Numbered from the stretch's first letter, positions 45,047 to 54,759 are shown. The stretch is DNA of 64,000 nt from Verrucomicrobiota bacterium (GCA_017309115.1 JAFLEF010000031.1:1-64000); one strand, 5' to 3'. The notes: generated from the sequence alone by a model not told the origin. Numbers and translations are program-made.

Positions 45047-45532
45047 GGCGTTTAGAGGGTTATCCGTTGATTCACCGACAAGGCTTCAGTCGGAAGAGTT
45101 TCCGTACCGCAGCTTCCAAGCATTGTAAACGGGCTTCCCTCATGGAGTCGGAGAAACGGCCTGGCTGACGATTGCCATTCGTCCAGATCACCCGAAGAAC
45201 GAAGAACACGAATGGAGCCGACACTTCCCGTCCGGTCTCCCGAGCCTACCCGCTCCCTTGCCTGTGTTCCTGTGTTTCAGATTCATTCCCCTCCGCGCCT
45301 GCGCCTCCGCGGGAGAATCTCGCTGGTCTTCCGGGGTTCCGGAAACAACCCGTGAATCGCCCCTGGTTCGTAGTCCCGCCTTCAGGCGGCCCCTGGGGGT
45401 GAATCGGCGCTGGGGGGACGGGATGAATCCCGCACTACTAGCCCGACCCGGTTCTTGGCCCGAAGGCAGATCCGGTTTACCGGTTTTGGCCCCTTTCAAG
45501 TCGCGGGTGAGTGTGCCGGGTCTTTCGATGTG
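45047..45532. other. Gap without a gene, repeat fragments
   Basis: Nothing convincing is encoded. Around 45262-45320 a sequence containing CCTGTGTTCCTGTGTTTCAG and CTCCGCGGGAGAATCTCG also occurs, diverged, near 46998-47054, so this is part of a larger repeated intergenic segment. Confidence 0.5.
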
Positions 45533-45676
45533 GCACTCGCCGGGACGAAAGGCAGTAGCTCCACTCCGTTGCGCGACCGCACTCCAAGACGCTTCGCGTG
45601 AAACCGGCCCGGGCAAACTTCACAGGCGAAGGGTAAGGTGACGCGTGGGGATTGGATGGCGTCTTCTGCCGTCAGC
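45533..45676 (+). repeat. Composite direct repeat, copy 1
   Basis: It starts CACTCGCCGGGACGAAA, runs through GACCGCACTCCAAGACGCTTCGCG and ends GATTGGATGGCGTCTTCTGCC. It joins the 'GCGGTAGC' family (also at 261-405) to the tail of the REP unit seen at 17-18 kb. Copies 2 and 3 lie at 46738 and 47110. Confidence 0.8.
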
Positions 45677-45722
45677 CACTGGGCGTGGGGGACCCTCATT
45701 CGTTCCATAGGCTTGCACTCAC

Positions 45723-46643
45723 ATGATGGGCAAGACTCAATCGGCACGAGTGAATTGCGGGCATTCTCGCGCTTGGAGAGGCTTTTGGGTGAACATCTAC
45801 ATTCAGGTTTTAAGCCAGGTCCAGACAGTGGAAGTCGCTCGACTCCTGCTCTTGCCCGCTGCACTCCATTCTGCCCAATCGGGGTGCCGAATAAAGATAT
45901 CTGGTGGCGGTAGAGTTCGGACCCGGAGTTTTGAAACCGTTGATAAGGCCGTTGCCAACATTCAATCCGCCAAGTTTAACGAACTCGAAGTCGCCTATTC
46001 AATCGCCGGAGATGGCGGGTTTCGAATGACTGGCAATCCAGTTTCCGCCGTCGGACTGCTCACGATTTCGCCGACTTGCGATCTTTGGTTTAGATCGGAG
46101 GACTGGCCTGTTGGTGGCGAACGAGCGATGCGGTCGCGAAGATTGAATGCTAAGGCAAAGGAGACCGGCCTCGATTACTACAAGGTTAGCCGAGCGCCCT
46201 CGATTTTGGAGTTTGTTTTGGAAAAGGAAACGACAGAACCACAGTCGAGAGTTCTCGACTCCTGCGCGGAGTGGCTAGCCGCGTTTGTTCCGAAATGCCT
46301 CGGCTCTCTGGGCATATTCGGGTGTGTGGATGTCGGGGGCTGCGATTTTTTCGTGAAGTTGGAATCCAATGTCCTGATGACCGAGCATATCAGAATCATG
46401 GCCCGGTTATGGCCTTCGGCGTATCCGGAACTTGGTCGGCGATTCGACGGGCTTCATCCGGTTATGTTTGGTTCCAAGAAACTCTGCCAGGGTATCGGGT
46501 CGGCGTTGGATAAGGACGCTCGCGTATTGGTGAGCGATGCGATGAGTGATTTTGCGGTGGTTCGGCTGACTGTTGGTTGTGAGTCCGAAGCTGCGCGCCG
46601 TCGGGCGTCACCGTGGTTGTTGCTGCGCGCTGGAGAGGTGTGA
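45723..46643 (+). CDS. Hypothetical protein with atypical base composition
   Basis: The 306-codon frame has no recognised family. Roughly 45900-46640 is near 50% GC, clearly below the 60-66% of neighbours, and carries balanced codon use rather than the local GC3 bias. It looks like an acquired gene. The first ~55 codons (MMGKTQSARVNCGH...) are GC-rich and partly repeat-derived, so the true start may be later, for example near 46026 (MTGNPVSAVG). The protein appears soluble (LDSCAEWLAAFVPKCLGSLGIFG; LMTEHIRIMARLWPSAYPEL). It is bracketed by direct copies of a composite repeat. Confidence 0.5.
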   Translation: MMGKTQSARVNCGHSRAWRGFWVNIYIQVLSQVQTVEVARLLLLPAALHSAQSGCRIKISGGGRVRTRSFETVDKAVANIQSAKFNELEVAYSIAGDGGFRMTGNPVSAVGLLTISPTCDLWFRSEDWPVGGERAMRSRRLNAKAKETGLDYYKVSRAPSILEFVLEKETTEPQSRVLDSCAEWLAAFVPKCLGSLGIFGCVDVGGCDFFVKLESNVLMTEHIRIMARLWPSAYPELGRRFDGLHPVMFGSKKLCQGIGSALDKDARVLVSDAMSDFAVVRLTVGCESEAARRRASPWLLLRAGEV

Positions 46644-46737
46644 GAATTGCTAAAATTCGAGCGAATGTTCCGAAATTCGTGGGTTTCCTCCGCGTCTTGG
46701 CGCCTCTGAGGGAGACACTCGGAGTTTTTCGAGGCGG

Positions 46738-46888
46738 CACTCGCCGGGACGAAAAGCGGTAGCTTCACTGCGTTGCGCGACCGCACTCCAAACGCTTCGC
46801 GTGAAACCGGCCCGGGCGAACTTCAGGGGCGAAGGGAAAAGTGACGCGTGGGGGATTGGATGGCGCCTTCTGCCGTCGGCGGCTACGG
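46738..46888 (+). repeat. Composite direct repeat, copy 2
   Basis: Best-preserved copy: CACTCGCCGGGACGAAAAG at the left end, GCGTGAAACCGGCCCGGGC in the middle, and GGCGCCTTCTGCCG then GGCGGCTACGG at the right end. The right end is the REP-unit terminus seen around the RAYT gene. The rest of the gap 46644-47278 holds no gene. Confidence 0.85.
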
Positions 46889-47109
46889 GGCGGATGGAGT
46901 CGTGACGCGGCAGTTGCAGCTAGAGCGTTGCCCATGGGAGAGCGGTAGAAGGTCTTCCGCAATCTCCAGAGGAAAGCGCCCTCTCCCCGTCTTTTTCCTG
47001 TTTTCCTGCGTTCCAAATTCATCTCCCTCTGCGCCCTCCGCAGGAGATTCTCGGGCGCCTTTCTTCGGCGCGTTGAGGGCGGGTGAGGGTGTTGGGTGTT
47101 TCGAGGCGT

Positions 47110-47261
47110 CACTCGCCGGGACGAAAAGCGGTAGCTCCACTGCGTTACGCGACCGCACTCCAAACGCTTCGCGTGAAACTGGCACGGTCCGAACTCCACG
47201 GTCGAAAGGCCAGGTGACGCGTGGGGGATTGGATGGCGCCTTCTGCCGGCGGCGGCTACGG
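47110..47261 (+). repeat. Composite direct repeat, copy 3
   Basis: Same order of elements as copy 2, 372 bp further on, ending GGCGGCGGCTACGG 18 bp before the GTG start of the ABC ATPase gene. The promoter of that gene must lie in or beyond repeat sequence. Confidence 0.85.
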
Positions 47262-47278
47262 AGGGTGCGGGCGGCTCG

Positions 47279-48091
47279 GTGAAACCTCGCCCGACCACTG
47301 AGCGGCCAAGTCCACTCTCGACCCTGGATGCGGCGGCACCGCAAGGTTCGGCCGTGCGGGTGGAATTGAGAAGTGTCACCAAGCGATACGGTTCGACCAT
47401 CGCCCTGAATCAAGTGTCATTGAACTTGGATCCGGGTCAGATCGTCGCTGTGTTGGGGCCCAACGGCGCGGGCAAGACGACACTGCTGCGGCTGCTGTCG
47501 GGTGTTTCCAGTCCGGACCGCGGGGAGCTGTGGTTGGATGGTGAAGGCTTCGATCGGGATGACCTGCCAACGCGACGGCGGATTGGATTTTTGCCGGATT
47601 TTCCGCCGCTGTTCCCGGAGGAAAGCGTGCTGCGAAATCTGGCGATTCAGCTGCGGTTGTACGAGGCCGATCAGCCGGGCGTGGAGGAGCGGGTGCTGCA
47701 ACTGCTGGAGGAACTCGAGCTGTTAACCCTGGCGGAAATGCCGGCGGGCACGCTGTCGCGAGGTCAGGCGTATAAGACCGCGTTGGTCGGGCTGATTGCG
47801 GCGGATCCGGAGTTGTGGCTGTTGGATGAACCCCTGGCGTCGGGCATGGATCCGCTCGGCCTGAGTGTGCTGCGGCGGGAAGTTCGCCGGGCGACGGCGC
47901 TCGGTCGGACCGTGATGTACACGACTCAACTGATTGAAGTGGCCGAAGGATTTGCCGATCGCGTCTTGGTGATTGCCGATGGGTTGGTGCGGGCGTTTGG
48001 AACCGTGCCGGAATTACAAGCAGCGGCCGGAGCGCCCGAGGGTCAGGTCTTGGCCACGTTGTTCGGACGATTGCACGAGACGCGGCTATGA
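47279..48091 (+). CDS. ABC transporter ATP-binding protein
   Basis: A 270-aa nucleotide-binding subunit. Walker A is GPNGAGKTT (60-68), the signature loop is the variant LSRGQ (159-163), and Walker B with catalytic Glu is LWLLDEP (D183, E184). The Q-loop region reads RRRIGFLPDFPPLFPEESV. It resembles ABC-2-type export ATPases. The GTG start at 47279 gives a ~26-residue lead before the domain; a later GTG (VRVELRSVTK) is possible. It overlaps the permease gene by 4 bp, so the two form a transporter operon. The substrate is unknown. Confidence 0.93.
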   Translation: MKPRPTTERPSPLSTLDAAAPQGSAVRVELRSVTKRYGSTIALNQVSLNLDPGQIVAVLGPNGAGKTTLLRLLSGVSSPDRGELWLDGEGFDRDDLPTRRRIGFLPDFPPLFPEESVLRNLAIQLRLYEADQPGVEERVLQLLEELELLTLAEMPAGTLSRGQAYKTALVGLIAADPELWLLDEPLASGMDPLGLSVLRREVRRATALGRTVMYTTQLIEVAEGFADRVLVIADGLVRAFGTVPELQAAAGAPEGQVLATLFGRLHETRL

Positions 48092-49833
48092 TCGTTTTCC
48101 GGGATCATCAGTCGGCATTTCTGGCCCGACTGCGGAGCAGTGCCCGGGACCGGGTGCGCCGGCGGGGTGGACGACTGCGTCGCGTGGGCTGGGCCCAGCT
48201 ACGGTACGCGAGGCTGGAGGGGTTTCTCGGGGTCCTGATGATGGCGGTGGTGGGATTCAGCGTGGGCCGCGGTCGGGAGGACTCTCTGGAACCCGGTGGC
48301 GCCGGGGCGGTGGTGGCGTGGGCGGCGATGTTTCTGGTGAGCCAACTGGAGCGGCACATGACCGGCATGTTGCAATACTGGCCGGACCTGGCGACCTGCC
48401 TGCGGTTGCCGGCGGATGACGCGTGGATGGTCCGTCGGCAGTGGTGGCGCAGCCGGGAGAAGTTTCCGCTTATTCTGCTTTCCGCCATCGCCCTGACCCT
48501 CCCGATCGGTCTGCTGGCGTCCCCGACCTGGACCATGGCGGGGTTCTGTCTGGGCGCGGCTTTGGTGCTGTCGGCGGTGGTGCTGGCGCTGGCGACCTGG
48601 TTGGCAGGCACGAATTTCGGCGCCGCCTTGGGGACGGTTTTGTGGGTATCCTTGGCGGTGTTTTGGATTGGGTCTCGGGTGCAGCCCACGTTGACGGCCT
48701 GGGGGTTGGAAACTGTGAATGCCTACGGCGAATGGCTCACCTTGATTCTGCCGACGGGTTGGGTGGTTCGTCCGTTTCTGAGTTCGTTGAACGGTTTTTC
48801 CTGGGAGTCCTGGACTTCGCTGTTGCCGGCGGCGGTTTTGGTGGCGTCGGTGGGCGTGGCGCTGGGACGGCTGCCCCGGATTCTGAGACTGCGGGATCAG
48901 GCCTTGCTGATGTATGCGGCGCAGATTCCTGAGGATGCGTCGGAGGAGTTACGGCGACAGGTTCATGATGCCTTGCGCCAGGCTCCGCCGAGCGCAGTGG
49001 GAGTGTTGCGGGAGGCGGTGTCGAGCCGGTCGTTTCTGGAGATTCCGTCACTGGCGGCGACTGGTGGCTGGCTGGAACGTTGGTTGTGGCGGTGTTGGTC
49101 GGAAGGGGAACGATCGCTGGCCACTCTGGCGTATGTGCGGCTGCCGAAGTGGACGACGTCGCTGGGGGTCTCGAGTGGCTTGGTGGTGTTGGGCGTGGCG
49201 GCGGCCGCGATGGGCGGGCCGGAGAGTCCGCGGGATCGGGGTTGGCTAATCGTGGGTTGGTTGCTGGCGTTAATTGCCCTGGGCAAGGGGGTCACCCCGA
49301 TTCGTCCGGAGGCGGGGCGTTTGGAACACTCCTGGGAAGTGGGTCAGGGCACGGTCGCCGCGGTGGGGCTGTTTCCGTTGGGATTGGCGGCGGCGCATCA
49401 CTGGGCTCTGAAGACCGCCCGGTTGCGGTTGCTGATGGGTACTCCGCTGGCTCTGCTGGCGGCGGCAGTGGCGGGATGGTCCCATCCGGAATTGGTGACG
49501 CTTGGTCAGGCTCTTCAGGGTATGCTGGTGGCGTTGCTGATTGTGGCGGGCTTTCAACCGTTCTGGCTGGCTGGCTTGCTTCTGGGTCCGGACGGACCGC
49601 GCTTTGGGGGACGGTTTGGCTGGGTGCGTCACGGTTTGTGGTTGGGGTGGGGCTTGGCCTGGCTCACCTTTTCCGGTGCCGCGCTGGGGCTGACCTTCTG
49701 GCAGGGTCCTGGCTGGGGTCTATTGGCCGCCGGGGCGTCCGTGGCGACTGGTCAACTGGCGTGGCGCTGGTTGTTGAGGCGGTATCGTCGGGGTGGGTTG
49801 GAACTGGTGAGGCCTCCTCGGGGCCCGCAGTAA
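48088..49833 (+). CDS. ABC transporter permease-like membrane protein
   Basis: A 581-aa integral membrane protein, translationally coupled to the ATPase (ATGA overlap). It has an Arg-rich cytoplasmic N-terminus (LRSSARDRVRRRGGRLRR) and at least ten hydrophobic helices in two clusters (about 50-270 and 355-570). A soluble stretch between (IPEDASEELRRQVHDALRQAPPSAVGVLRE) is predicted cytoplasmic. No named family was recognised; the role as permease is inferred from the operon and layout. Trp and Gly are unusually common. Confidence 0.8.
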   Translation: MIVFRDHQSAFLARLRSSARDRVRRRGGRLRRVGWAQLRYARLEGFLGVLMMAVVGFSVGRGREDSLEPGGAGAVVAWAAMFLVSQLERHMTGMLQYWPDLATCLRLPADDAWMVRRQWWRSREKFPLILLSAIALTLPIGLLASPTWTMAGFCLGAALVLSAVVLALATWLAGTNFGAALGTVLWVSLAVFWIGSRVQPTLTAWGLETVNAYGEWLTLILPTGWVVRPFLSSLNGFSWESWTSLLPAAVLVASVGVALGRLPRILRLRDQALLMYAAQIPEDASEELRRQVHDALRQAPPSAVGVLREAVSSRSFLEIPSLAATGGWLERWLWRCWSEGERSLATLAYVRLPKWTTSLGVSSGLVVLGVAAAAMGGPESPRDRGWLIVGWLLALIALGKGVTPIRPEAGRLEHSWEVGQGTVAAVGLFPLGLAAAHHWALKTARLRLLMGTPLALLAAAVAGWSHPELVTLGQALQGMLVALLIVAGFQPFWLAGLLLGPDGPRFGGRFGWVRHGLWLGWGLAWLTFSGAALGLTFWQGPGWGLLAAGASVATGQLAWRWLLRRYRRGGLELVRPPRGPQ

Positions 49834-49897
49834 AAAATCGCCGACCTCCCTGGATTTGGCGCTGTTCCGTGGGGCCGGGTGAAATCAGACTCGTCCC

Positions 49898-52345
49898 ATG
49901 GTCGTCTTTGCCGCGCCTGAATTCCGGAGTCGCTCTGCCGCTGGTTTCACTTGGATCGGATGGTTGCTGGGACTTCTGCTGGTGGGGAGTCGGCTACTGG
50001 CCTTGGACTCACCGTCGTTGGCCTTGGCCCTGGAAGCCGCGGGAACGAATCGGGTGCAGTTGCAGCGGGCGCTGGACCAGGTTCCGGCGGAGCAGCGGGC
50101 GGGAATGGAGTTCCTGATCCAGCACATGCCCGCCGTCGATCGGGAGACGCTGACCGCCGAATATCTGCTGGAGAATGTGGCCCTGGGGTACGCCGGTCTC
50201 GCGAAGGCTCCGTGGCGGGAGCAAATCCCCCAAGAGTTGTTCCTGAACGACATCCTGCCTTACGCCTGTGTGAACGAGAAACGCGACCGTTCCCGCATTC
50301 GTCTGCGGGAGTTGGCCGAGCCGTTGGTGAAGGACTGCCGGACGCCGGCGGAAGCGGCCCGGCGGTTGAACGAACAACTCTTCGGGTTGGTGAAAGTGGG
50401 TTACTCGACTCAAAGGAAAAAACCGGATCAGAGTCCGCTGGAAACCATGGAGAGCGGGAAGGCGACCTGCACTGGACTGTCGATTCTGTTGGTGGACGCC
50501 TGCCGAGCGATTGGGGTTCCGGCGCGGGTCGTGGGCACGCCGATGTGGGCCAATATGCGCGGCAATCACACCTGGGTCGAGATCTGGGATGGCGAGTGGC
50601 AGTTCCTCGGCGCGGCCGAACCGGATCCCAACGGGCTCAACCGCGGCTGGTTCGTTCATGACGCCTCCCAGGCGAAACGCGACGAACCCAAGCACGCCAT
50701 CTATGCCAGCAGCTTTCGACCCACCGGAACGTCGTTTCCGATGGTCTGGGCCCGCAGCATCACTTGGGTGCCGGCGGTCAATGTCACCGACCGCTACACG
50801 CCCAAGACGTCAGCCCCGGCTCCGGACGGGGTGCGGATGTTGGTCAAGGTGCTGGATCGTCCGGCAGGACGCCGCGTGGCGGCCACGGTGCGGCTCACGG
50901 ATCCGGCGGATCCTTCCTTCCTGCTCACCGCGACAAGTCGGGATGAAGGAGCTGATCTGAACGACATCCTGCCGTTTCAGGTGCAGCGCAACCGGCCTTA
51001 TCACCTCGCGGTGGAGGGCGACGGCCGGAGCGTATCCCGGGACGTGGCCGGGATGACCAACGCCCAGGAATTGCTAGTGGTTTCGCTGGAGGATCGGCCC
51101 GAACAGATGTTGGCGTCGCAAGCCTGCTACTTCCGTCCGCCGGTTCGGAAATCCCTGCTGCCCCGAGTGGAAAAGCGGCTCAATCAAGCCCTGACCCAAT
51201 ACTGGGCCGCATCTCCGGAGATGCAGGCGACCTGGAAGTTCTCGGAGTCCCTGGATCGAGCGCTGTTGGAGAATGAGCCGGCGGTGCGCGAGGTGGTGTG
51301 GCGAACATTCTTGCAAGCGACGAATGCTCCCGCCGCCTCGGACTTCGCATCTAATCAAGTGCGGTTTGGCACCCATCAGAGTCCCTACACGGTCAAGACG
51401 GTGGGTTCGCGTCCGGCCGGGGGTTGGGCACTCTTCATTGCGATGCATGGCGGCGGCGGCGTGCCGAAGGAGATGAACGACCGTCAGTGGACGGTGATGC
51501 AGCAGTACTATCGGGATCATCCGGAGGCGGGAGGTTATCTGTACGTCGCTTTGCGGGCGCCGAATGACACCTGGAATGGATTCTATGACGACTATGTGTA
51601 TCCGCTGATCGGAAATCTGGTGGGGCAGTTCGTGCGCTGGGGTGACGTGGATCCCAACAAAGTCTTTCTCATGGGCTATTCGCACGGCGGTTACGGGGCC
51701 TTTGCAATTGGTCCGAAGATGCCCGATCGCTTCGCCGCGATTCATGCCTCGGCTGCGGCACCCACGGATGGTTTGGTGTCGCCACGGACTCTCCGGCACA
51801 CCGTGTTTACCTACATGATTGGCGAGAACGACACGGATCACGGCCGGGCCGACCGCTGCCGGAAGTTCAATGAACAGGTGCAGAAACTGCGCAGCGAACA
51901 GAGCGACGTGTATCCCGTGGTATTGGAGTTTCAGACTGGCTACGGACATCGCGGCCTGCCGGATCGGGACAAGATCGCCACGATGTATCCGGCGGTGCGC
52001 AATCCGGTCCCGCGCGACCTGACCTGGGATCTGACGGACTCGGTGATTACCGACTTCTTTTGGCTGCGCGTTCCGGAGCCTCGGGCGGGTCAGCGGATGG
52101 ACGCCCGCATTGAGGGGAACCGAATTGTGGCGACGACCCAGGGAATCCCAGCAGGGAGTCTCTATCTGGATTCCCGCCTCGTGGATCTGAAACAGCCGGT
52201 TACTTTGGAGCTGAATGGTGCTCCGCCGACACTTGTAACGTTGCGGCCCAGTCTGAAGACGCTGGTTACGACGTTGCAACGACGCGGCGATCCGGACCTC
52301 GCGTTCACGGTGGAATTGCCCCTGAAGCCGGTGACAACTCCGTGA
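49898..52345 (+). CDS. Transglutaminase-like domain fused to alpha/beta-hydrolase (secreted)
   Basis: An 815-aa protein with an N-terminal signal/anchor (about 16-36). Residues ~130-250 are a transglutaminase-like core with Cys C191 (GKATCTGLS), His H224 (GNHTWVEIWDG) and a following acidic residue near AAEPD (about 239-243). A beta-rich linker (about 315-400) leads to a C-terminal alpha/beta-hydrolase of PHB-depolymerase/esterase type: MHGGGGVP oxyanion region, S595 in GYSHGGYGAF and a late His in TGYGHRGLPD. It could act on polymer or protein cross-links and esters outside the cell; the combined role is not known. It is 64 bp after the ABC permease gene. Confidence 0.85.
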   Translation: MVVFAAPEFRSRSAAGFTWIGWLLGLLLVGSRLLALDSPSLALALEAAGTNRVQLQRALDQVPAEQRAGMEFLIQHMPAVDRETLTAEYLLENVALGYAGLAKAPWREQIPQELFLNDILPYACVNEKRDRSRIRLRELAEPLVKDCRTPAEAARRLNEQLFGLVKVGYSTQRKKPDQSPLETMESGKATCTGLSILLVDACRAIGVPARVVGTPMWANMRGNHTWVEIWDGEWQFLGAAEPDPNGLNRGWFVHDASQAKRDEPKHAIYASSFRPTGTSFPMVWARSITWVPAVNVTDRYTPKTSAPAPDGVRMLVKVLDRPAGRRVAATVRLTDPADPSFLLTATSRDEGADLNDILPFQVQRNRPYHLAVEGDGRSVSRDVAGMTNAQELLVVSLEDRPEQMLASQACYFRPPVRKSLLPRVEKRLNQALTQYWAASPEMQATWKFSESLDRALLENEPAVREVVWRTFLQATNAPAASDFASNQVRFGTHQSPYTVKTVGSRPAGGWALFIAMHGGGGVPKEMNDRQWTVMQQYYRDHPEAGGYLYVALRAPNDTWNGFYDDYVYPLIGNLVGQFVRWGDVDPNKVFLMGYSHGGYGAFAIGPKMPDRFAAIHASAAAPTDGLVSPRTLRHTVFTYMIGENDTDHGRADRCRKFNEQVQKLRSEQSDVYPVVLEFQTGYGHRGLPDRDKIATMYPAVRNPVPRDLTWDLTDSVITDFFWLRVPEPRAGQRMDARIEGNRIVATTQGIPAGSLYLDSRLVDLKQPVTLELNGAPPTLVTLRPSLKTLVTTLQRRGDPDLAFTVELPLKPVTTP

Positions 52346-52397
52346 TGATCGGGGCCGGGCATTGTCCTGCTACCACGATTCAGCGTAGCGTTTGGTC

Positions 52398-54692
52398 ATG
52401 AGCTGGTGGTGCCGTTGGTGGATGTTGGGAATGCTGGTGTGGAGTGGCGCGAGGGCGGCTACGGAAGTGTCCATCCACGGCGAGCAATTCTGGATCAACG
52501 GTCGCCCGACCTATGCCGGGCAGATCTGGAAGGGCTTTCCGATCCAAGGACTGTTGCTGAACTCCCGAATGGTTCAGGCCACCTTCGACGATCGCAATCC
52601 GGCCACAGCAAAGCAGTGGGCGTATCCCGACACCGGCGTGTGGGATGCCGAACGCAACACCCGCGAGTTCATCGCGGCCATGACCGAGTGGAAGCGGCAC
52701 GGGCTGCTGGGAATCACGCTCAACCTTCAGGGCGGTTCGCCGCAGGGCTATTCGCAGGATCAACCCTGGCACAACTCAGCCTTGGAATCGGACGGCTCTC
52801 TGCGTCCCGAAGTCATGGCCCGATTGGGACAAATCCTGAAACGCGCTGACGAGTTGGGCCAGGTGGTGATTTTGGGCGTGTTCTATTTCGGACAGGACCA
52901 GCGGCTCGCGGATGAAGCGGCGGTTCGAAGAGCGGTGGATCAGACCGTGGACTGGCTCTTCGCGGGCGGTTGGCGGAATGTGATTCTGGAGATCAACAAC
53001 GAGTGCGATGTGCGGTACGACCACGCGATTCTCCAACCGGAACGCGTTCATGAATTGATCGAACAGGTGAAGGCGCGTCAGCAGAACGGTCGGCGCTTTT
53101 TGGTGAGCACGAGCTACGGCGGCGGCCGGATTCCCGGGAGCAACGTGGTTCACAGCGCCGACTTCCTGCTGCTGCATGGCAATGGGGTTAAGGATCCCGC
53201 GCGCATTCGGGAGATGGTGCGACAGACGCGGGCGCTCGCCGGGAATCATCCCAAGCCGATTCTGTTCAACGAGGACGACCACTTCGAGTTTGAGCAGCCG
53301 GAGAACAACTTCGTCGCCGCCATTTCCGAACGCGCGGGCTGGGGCTTCTTTGATTACCGGATGAAGGGCGAGGGCTTCGCGGAGGGATTTCAGAGTGTTC
53401 CGGTCGAATGGTCCCTCGGAAGCGCGCGGAAGCGGGGATTCTTCAATCTGTTGGCGGAAATCACCGGCAGTTCCCCGCGCGGGGCGGTGGGTTCCAACGA
53501 TCCGGAGGCCCAATGGTGGAAGGGCAATCTGCACACGCATTCCTTGTGGAGCGATGGGGATGACTTTCCGGAGATGATCGCCGCGTGGTATCGGGACCAG
53601 GGCTATCACTTTCTGGCGCTGTCGGATCACAACACTCTCCTGGAAGGGCAACGCTGGATGCCGGCGACTTCCAAGCGCGCTGGTGGCGACGTGCTCAAGA
53701 AATACGTGCGGCGGTTTGGAACCAATTGGGTGGAAACCCGAATTCGCCAGGGCACCAACGAGGTTCGTCTCAAGCCGCTGGGCGAGTTCCGCAGTCTGTT
53801 GGAGGAGCCGGGACGGTTCCTGCTGATTCCGTCGGAGGAGATCACCGGCGGCTACCTTTCGTTTCCGGTGCACATCAACGTCACTCACGTTCGCGACCGG
53901 ATCAGTCCGCCGGGCGGCACCAACGTGTCTGACGTTGTCCAGCGCACGGTGGATGCGGTGATGGCTCAGCGGGCGAGCACCGGGCAGCCGATGTTTCCCC
54001 ACGTGAATCATCCGAACTTCGGCTGGGGCATCACGGCGGAGGATCTGTTGCCGGTGGTGGGAGAGCGGTTCTTCGAGGTCTATAACGGGCATCCTTCCGT
54101 GCGGAATGAGGGTGACGCCCAACATGCCAGTCTGGAACGGATGTGGGACATCGTGCTGACGTGGCGGCTGGGAATTCTGGGACTGCCACCGATGTATGGT
54201 CTGGCGGTGGATGATTCGCACAGTTACCACGCCCAGGGATTGGAGTTAAGCAATCCGGGCCGGGGCTGGGTGATGGTTCGGTCGCCGCATCTGACGGCGG
54301 AATCACTGGTCCGTGCGTTGGAGGCGGGCGATTTTTACTCCAGCAGCGGCGTGAAGCTTCGGGACGTTCGCCGGTTGGAGAATCGCCTTCGGATCGAGAT
54401 CGCTCCGGACCCTGGAGTAAAGTACCGCACAGTGTTTGTGGGCACCCGTCGGGATTTTAAACGAACCCAGGAGCCGTATCGGGATGCTGCGGGTGGATTG
54501 TTGCGCCTGACCCAACGGTATGATGATGACGTGGGTGAGGTGCTGTCGGTGGTGGAGGGCCCGGTGGCGGAGTATATCCTGACGGGGGACGAGCTCTACG
54601 TCCGGGCGCGGGTGGAATCCTCGCGGCTCAAAGCGAATCCGTATCGGGCAGGGGAGTACGAGCAGGCTTGGGTTCAGCCCATCAGTCCCTAG
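52398..54692 (+). CDS. Secreted TIM-barrel glycosidase-like domain fused to PHP domain
   Basis: A 764-aa protein from the ATG at 52398 (signal peptide MSWWCRWWMLGMLVWSGARA). Residues ~25-345 resemble a clan-A glycoside hydrolase barrel, with E202 in LEINNEC and E292 in LFNEDDH placed as acid/base and nucleophile. A PHP metallo-hydrolase domain follows from about 373, with GNLHTHSLWSDG (H379, H381), ALSDHNT, IPSEEIT, NVTHV, FPHVNHPNF and VDDSHSY. PHP domains hydrolyse phosphoesters using three metals. The combination in one exported protein is unusual. It lies 52 bp after the transglutaminase-esterase gene. Confidence 0.82.
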   Translation: MSWWCRWWMLGMLVWSGARAATEVSIHGEQFWINGRPTYAGQIWKGFPIQGLLLNSRMVQATFDDRNPATAKQWAYPDTGVWDAERNTREFIAAMTEWKRHGLLGITLNLQGGSPQGYSQDQPWHNSALESDGSLRPEVMARLGQILKRADELGQVVILGVFYFGQDQRLADEAAVRRAVDQTVDWLFAGGWRNVILEINNECDVRYDHAILQPERVHELIEQVKARQQNGRRFLVSTSYGGGRIPGSNVVHSADFLLLHGNGVKDPARIREMVRQTRALAGNHPKPILFNEDDHFEFEQPENNFVAAISERAGWGFFDYRMKGEGFAEGFQSVPVEWSLGSARKRGFFNLLAEITGSSPRGAVGSNDPEAQWWKGNLHTHSLWSDGDDFPEMIAAWYRDQGYHFLALSDHNTLLEGQRWMPATSKRAGGDVLKKYVRRFGTNWVETRIRQGTNEVRLKPLGEFRSLLEEPGRFLLIPSEEITGGYLSFPVHINVTHVRDRISPPGGTNVSDVVQRTVDAVMAQRASTGQPMFPHVNHPNFGWGITAEDLLPVVGERFFEVYNGHPSVRNEGDAQHASLERMWDIVLTWRLGILGLPPMYGLAVDDSHSYHAQGLELSNPGRGWVMVRSPHLTAESLVRALEAGDFYSSSGVKLRDVRRLENRLRIEIAPDPGVKYRTVFVGTRRDFKRTQEPYRDAAGGLLRLTQRYDDDVGEVLSVVEGPVAEYILTGDELYVRARVESSRLKANPYRAGEYEQAWVQPISP

Positions 54693-54759
54693 TGTGCGAC
54701 GGCGGGGTGGTTAAATCTGGCGATAGGCGGGCGCGGATTTCCGGTGGAGTGTTGGGGAA

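Noticed and set aside
46765-47400. 211-codon minus-strand frame in the repeat region
   Set aside because: It is a translation of repeat sequence (recurring RRRQKAPSNPPRV-type strings) and overlaps the ABC gene start.
52776-54230. 484-codon minus-strand open frame
   Set aside because: Antisense to the barrel-PHP gene and without coding-like features.
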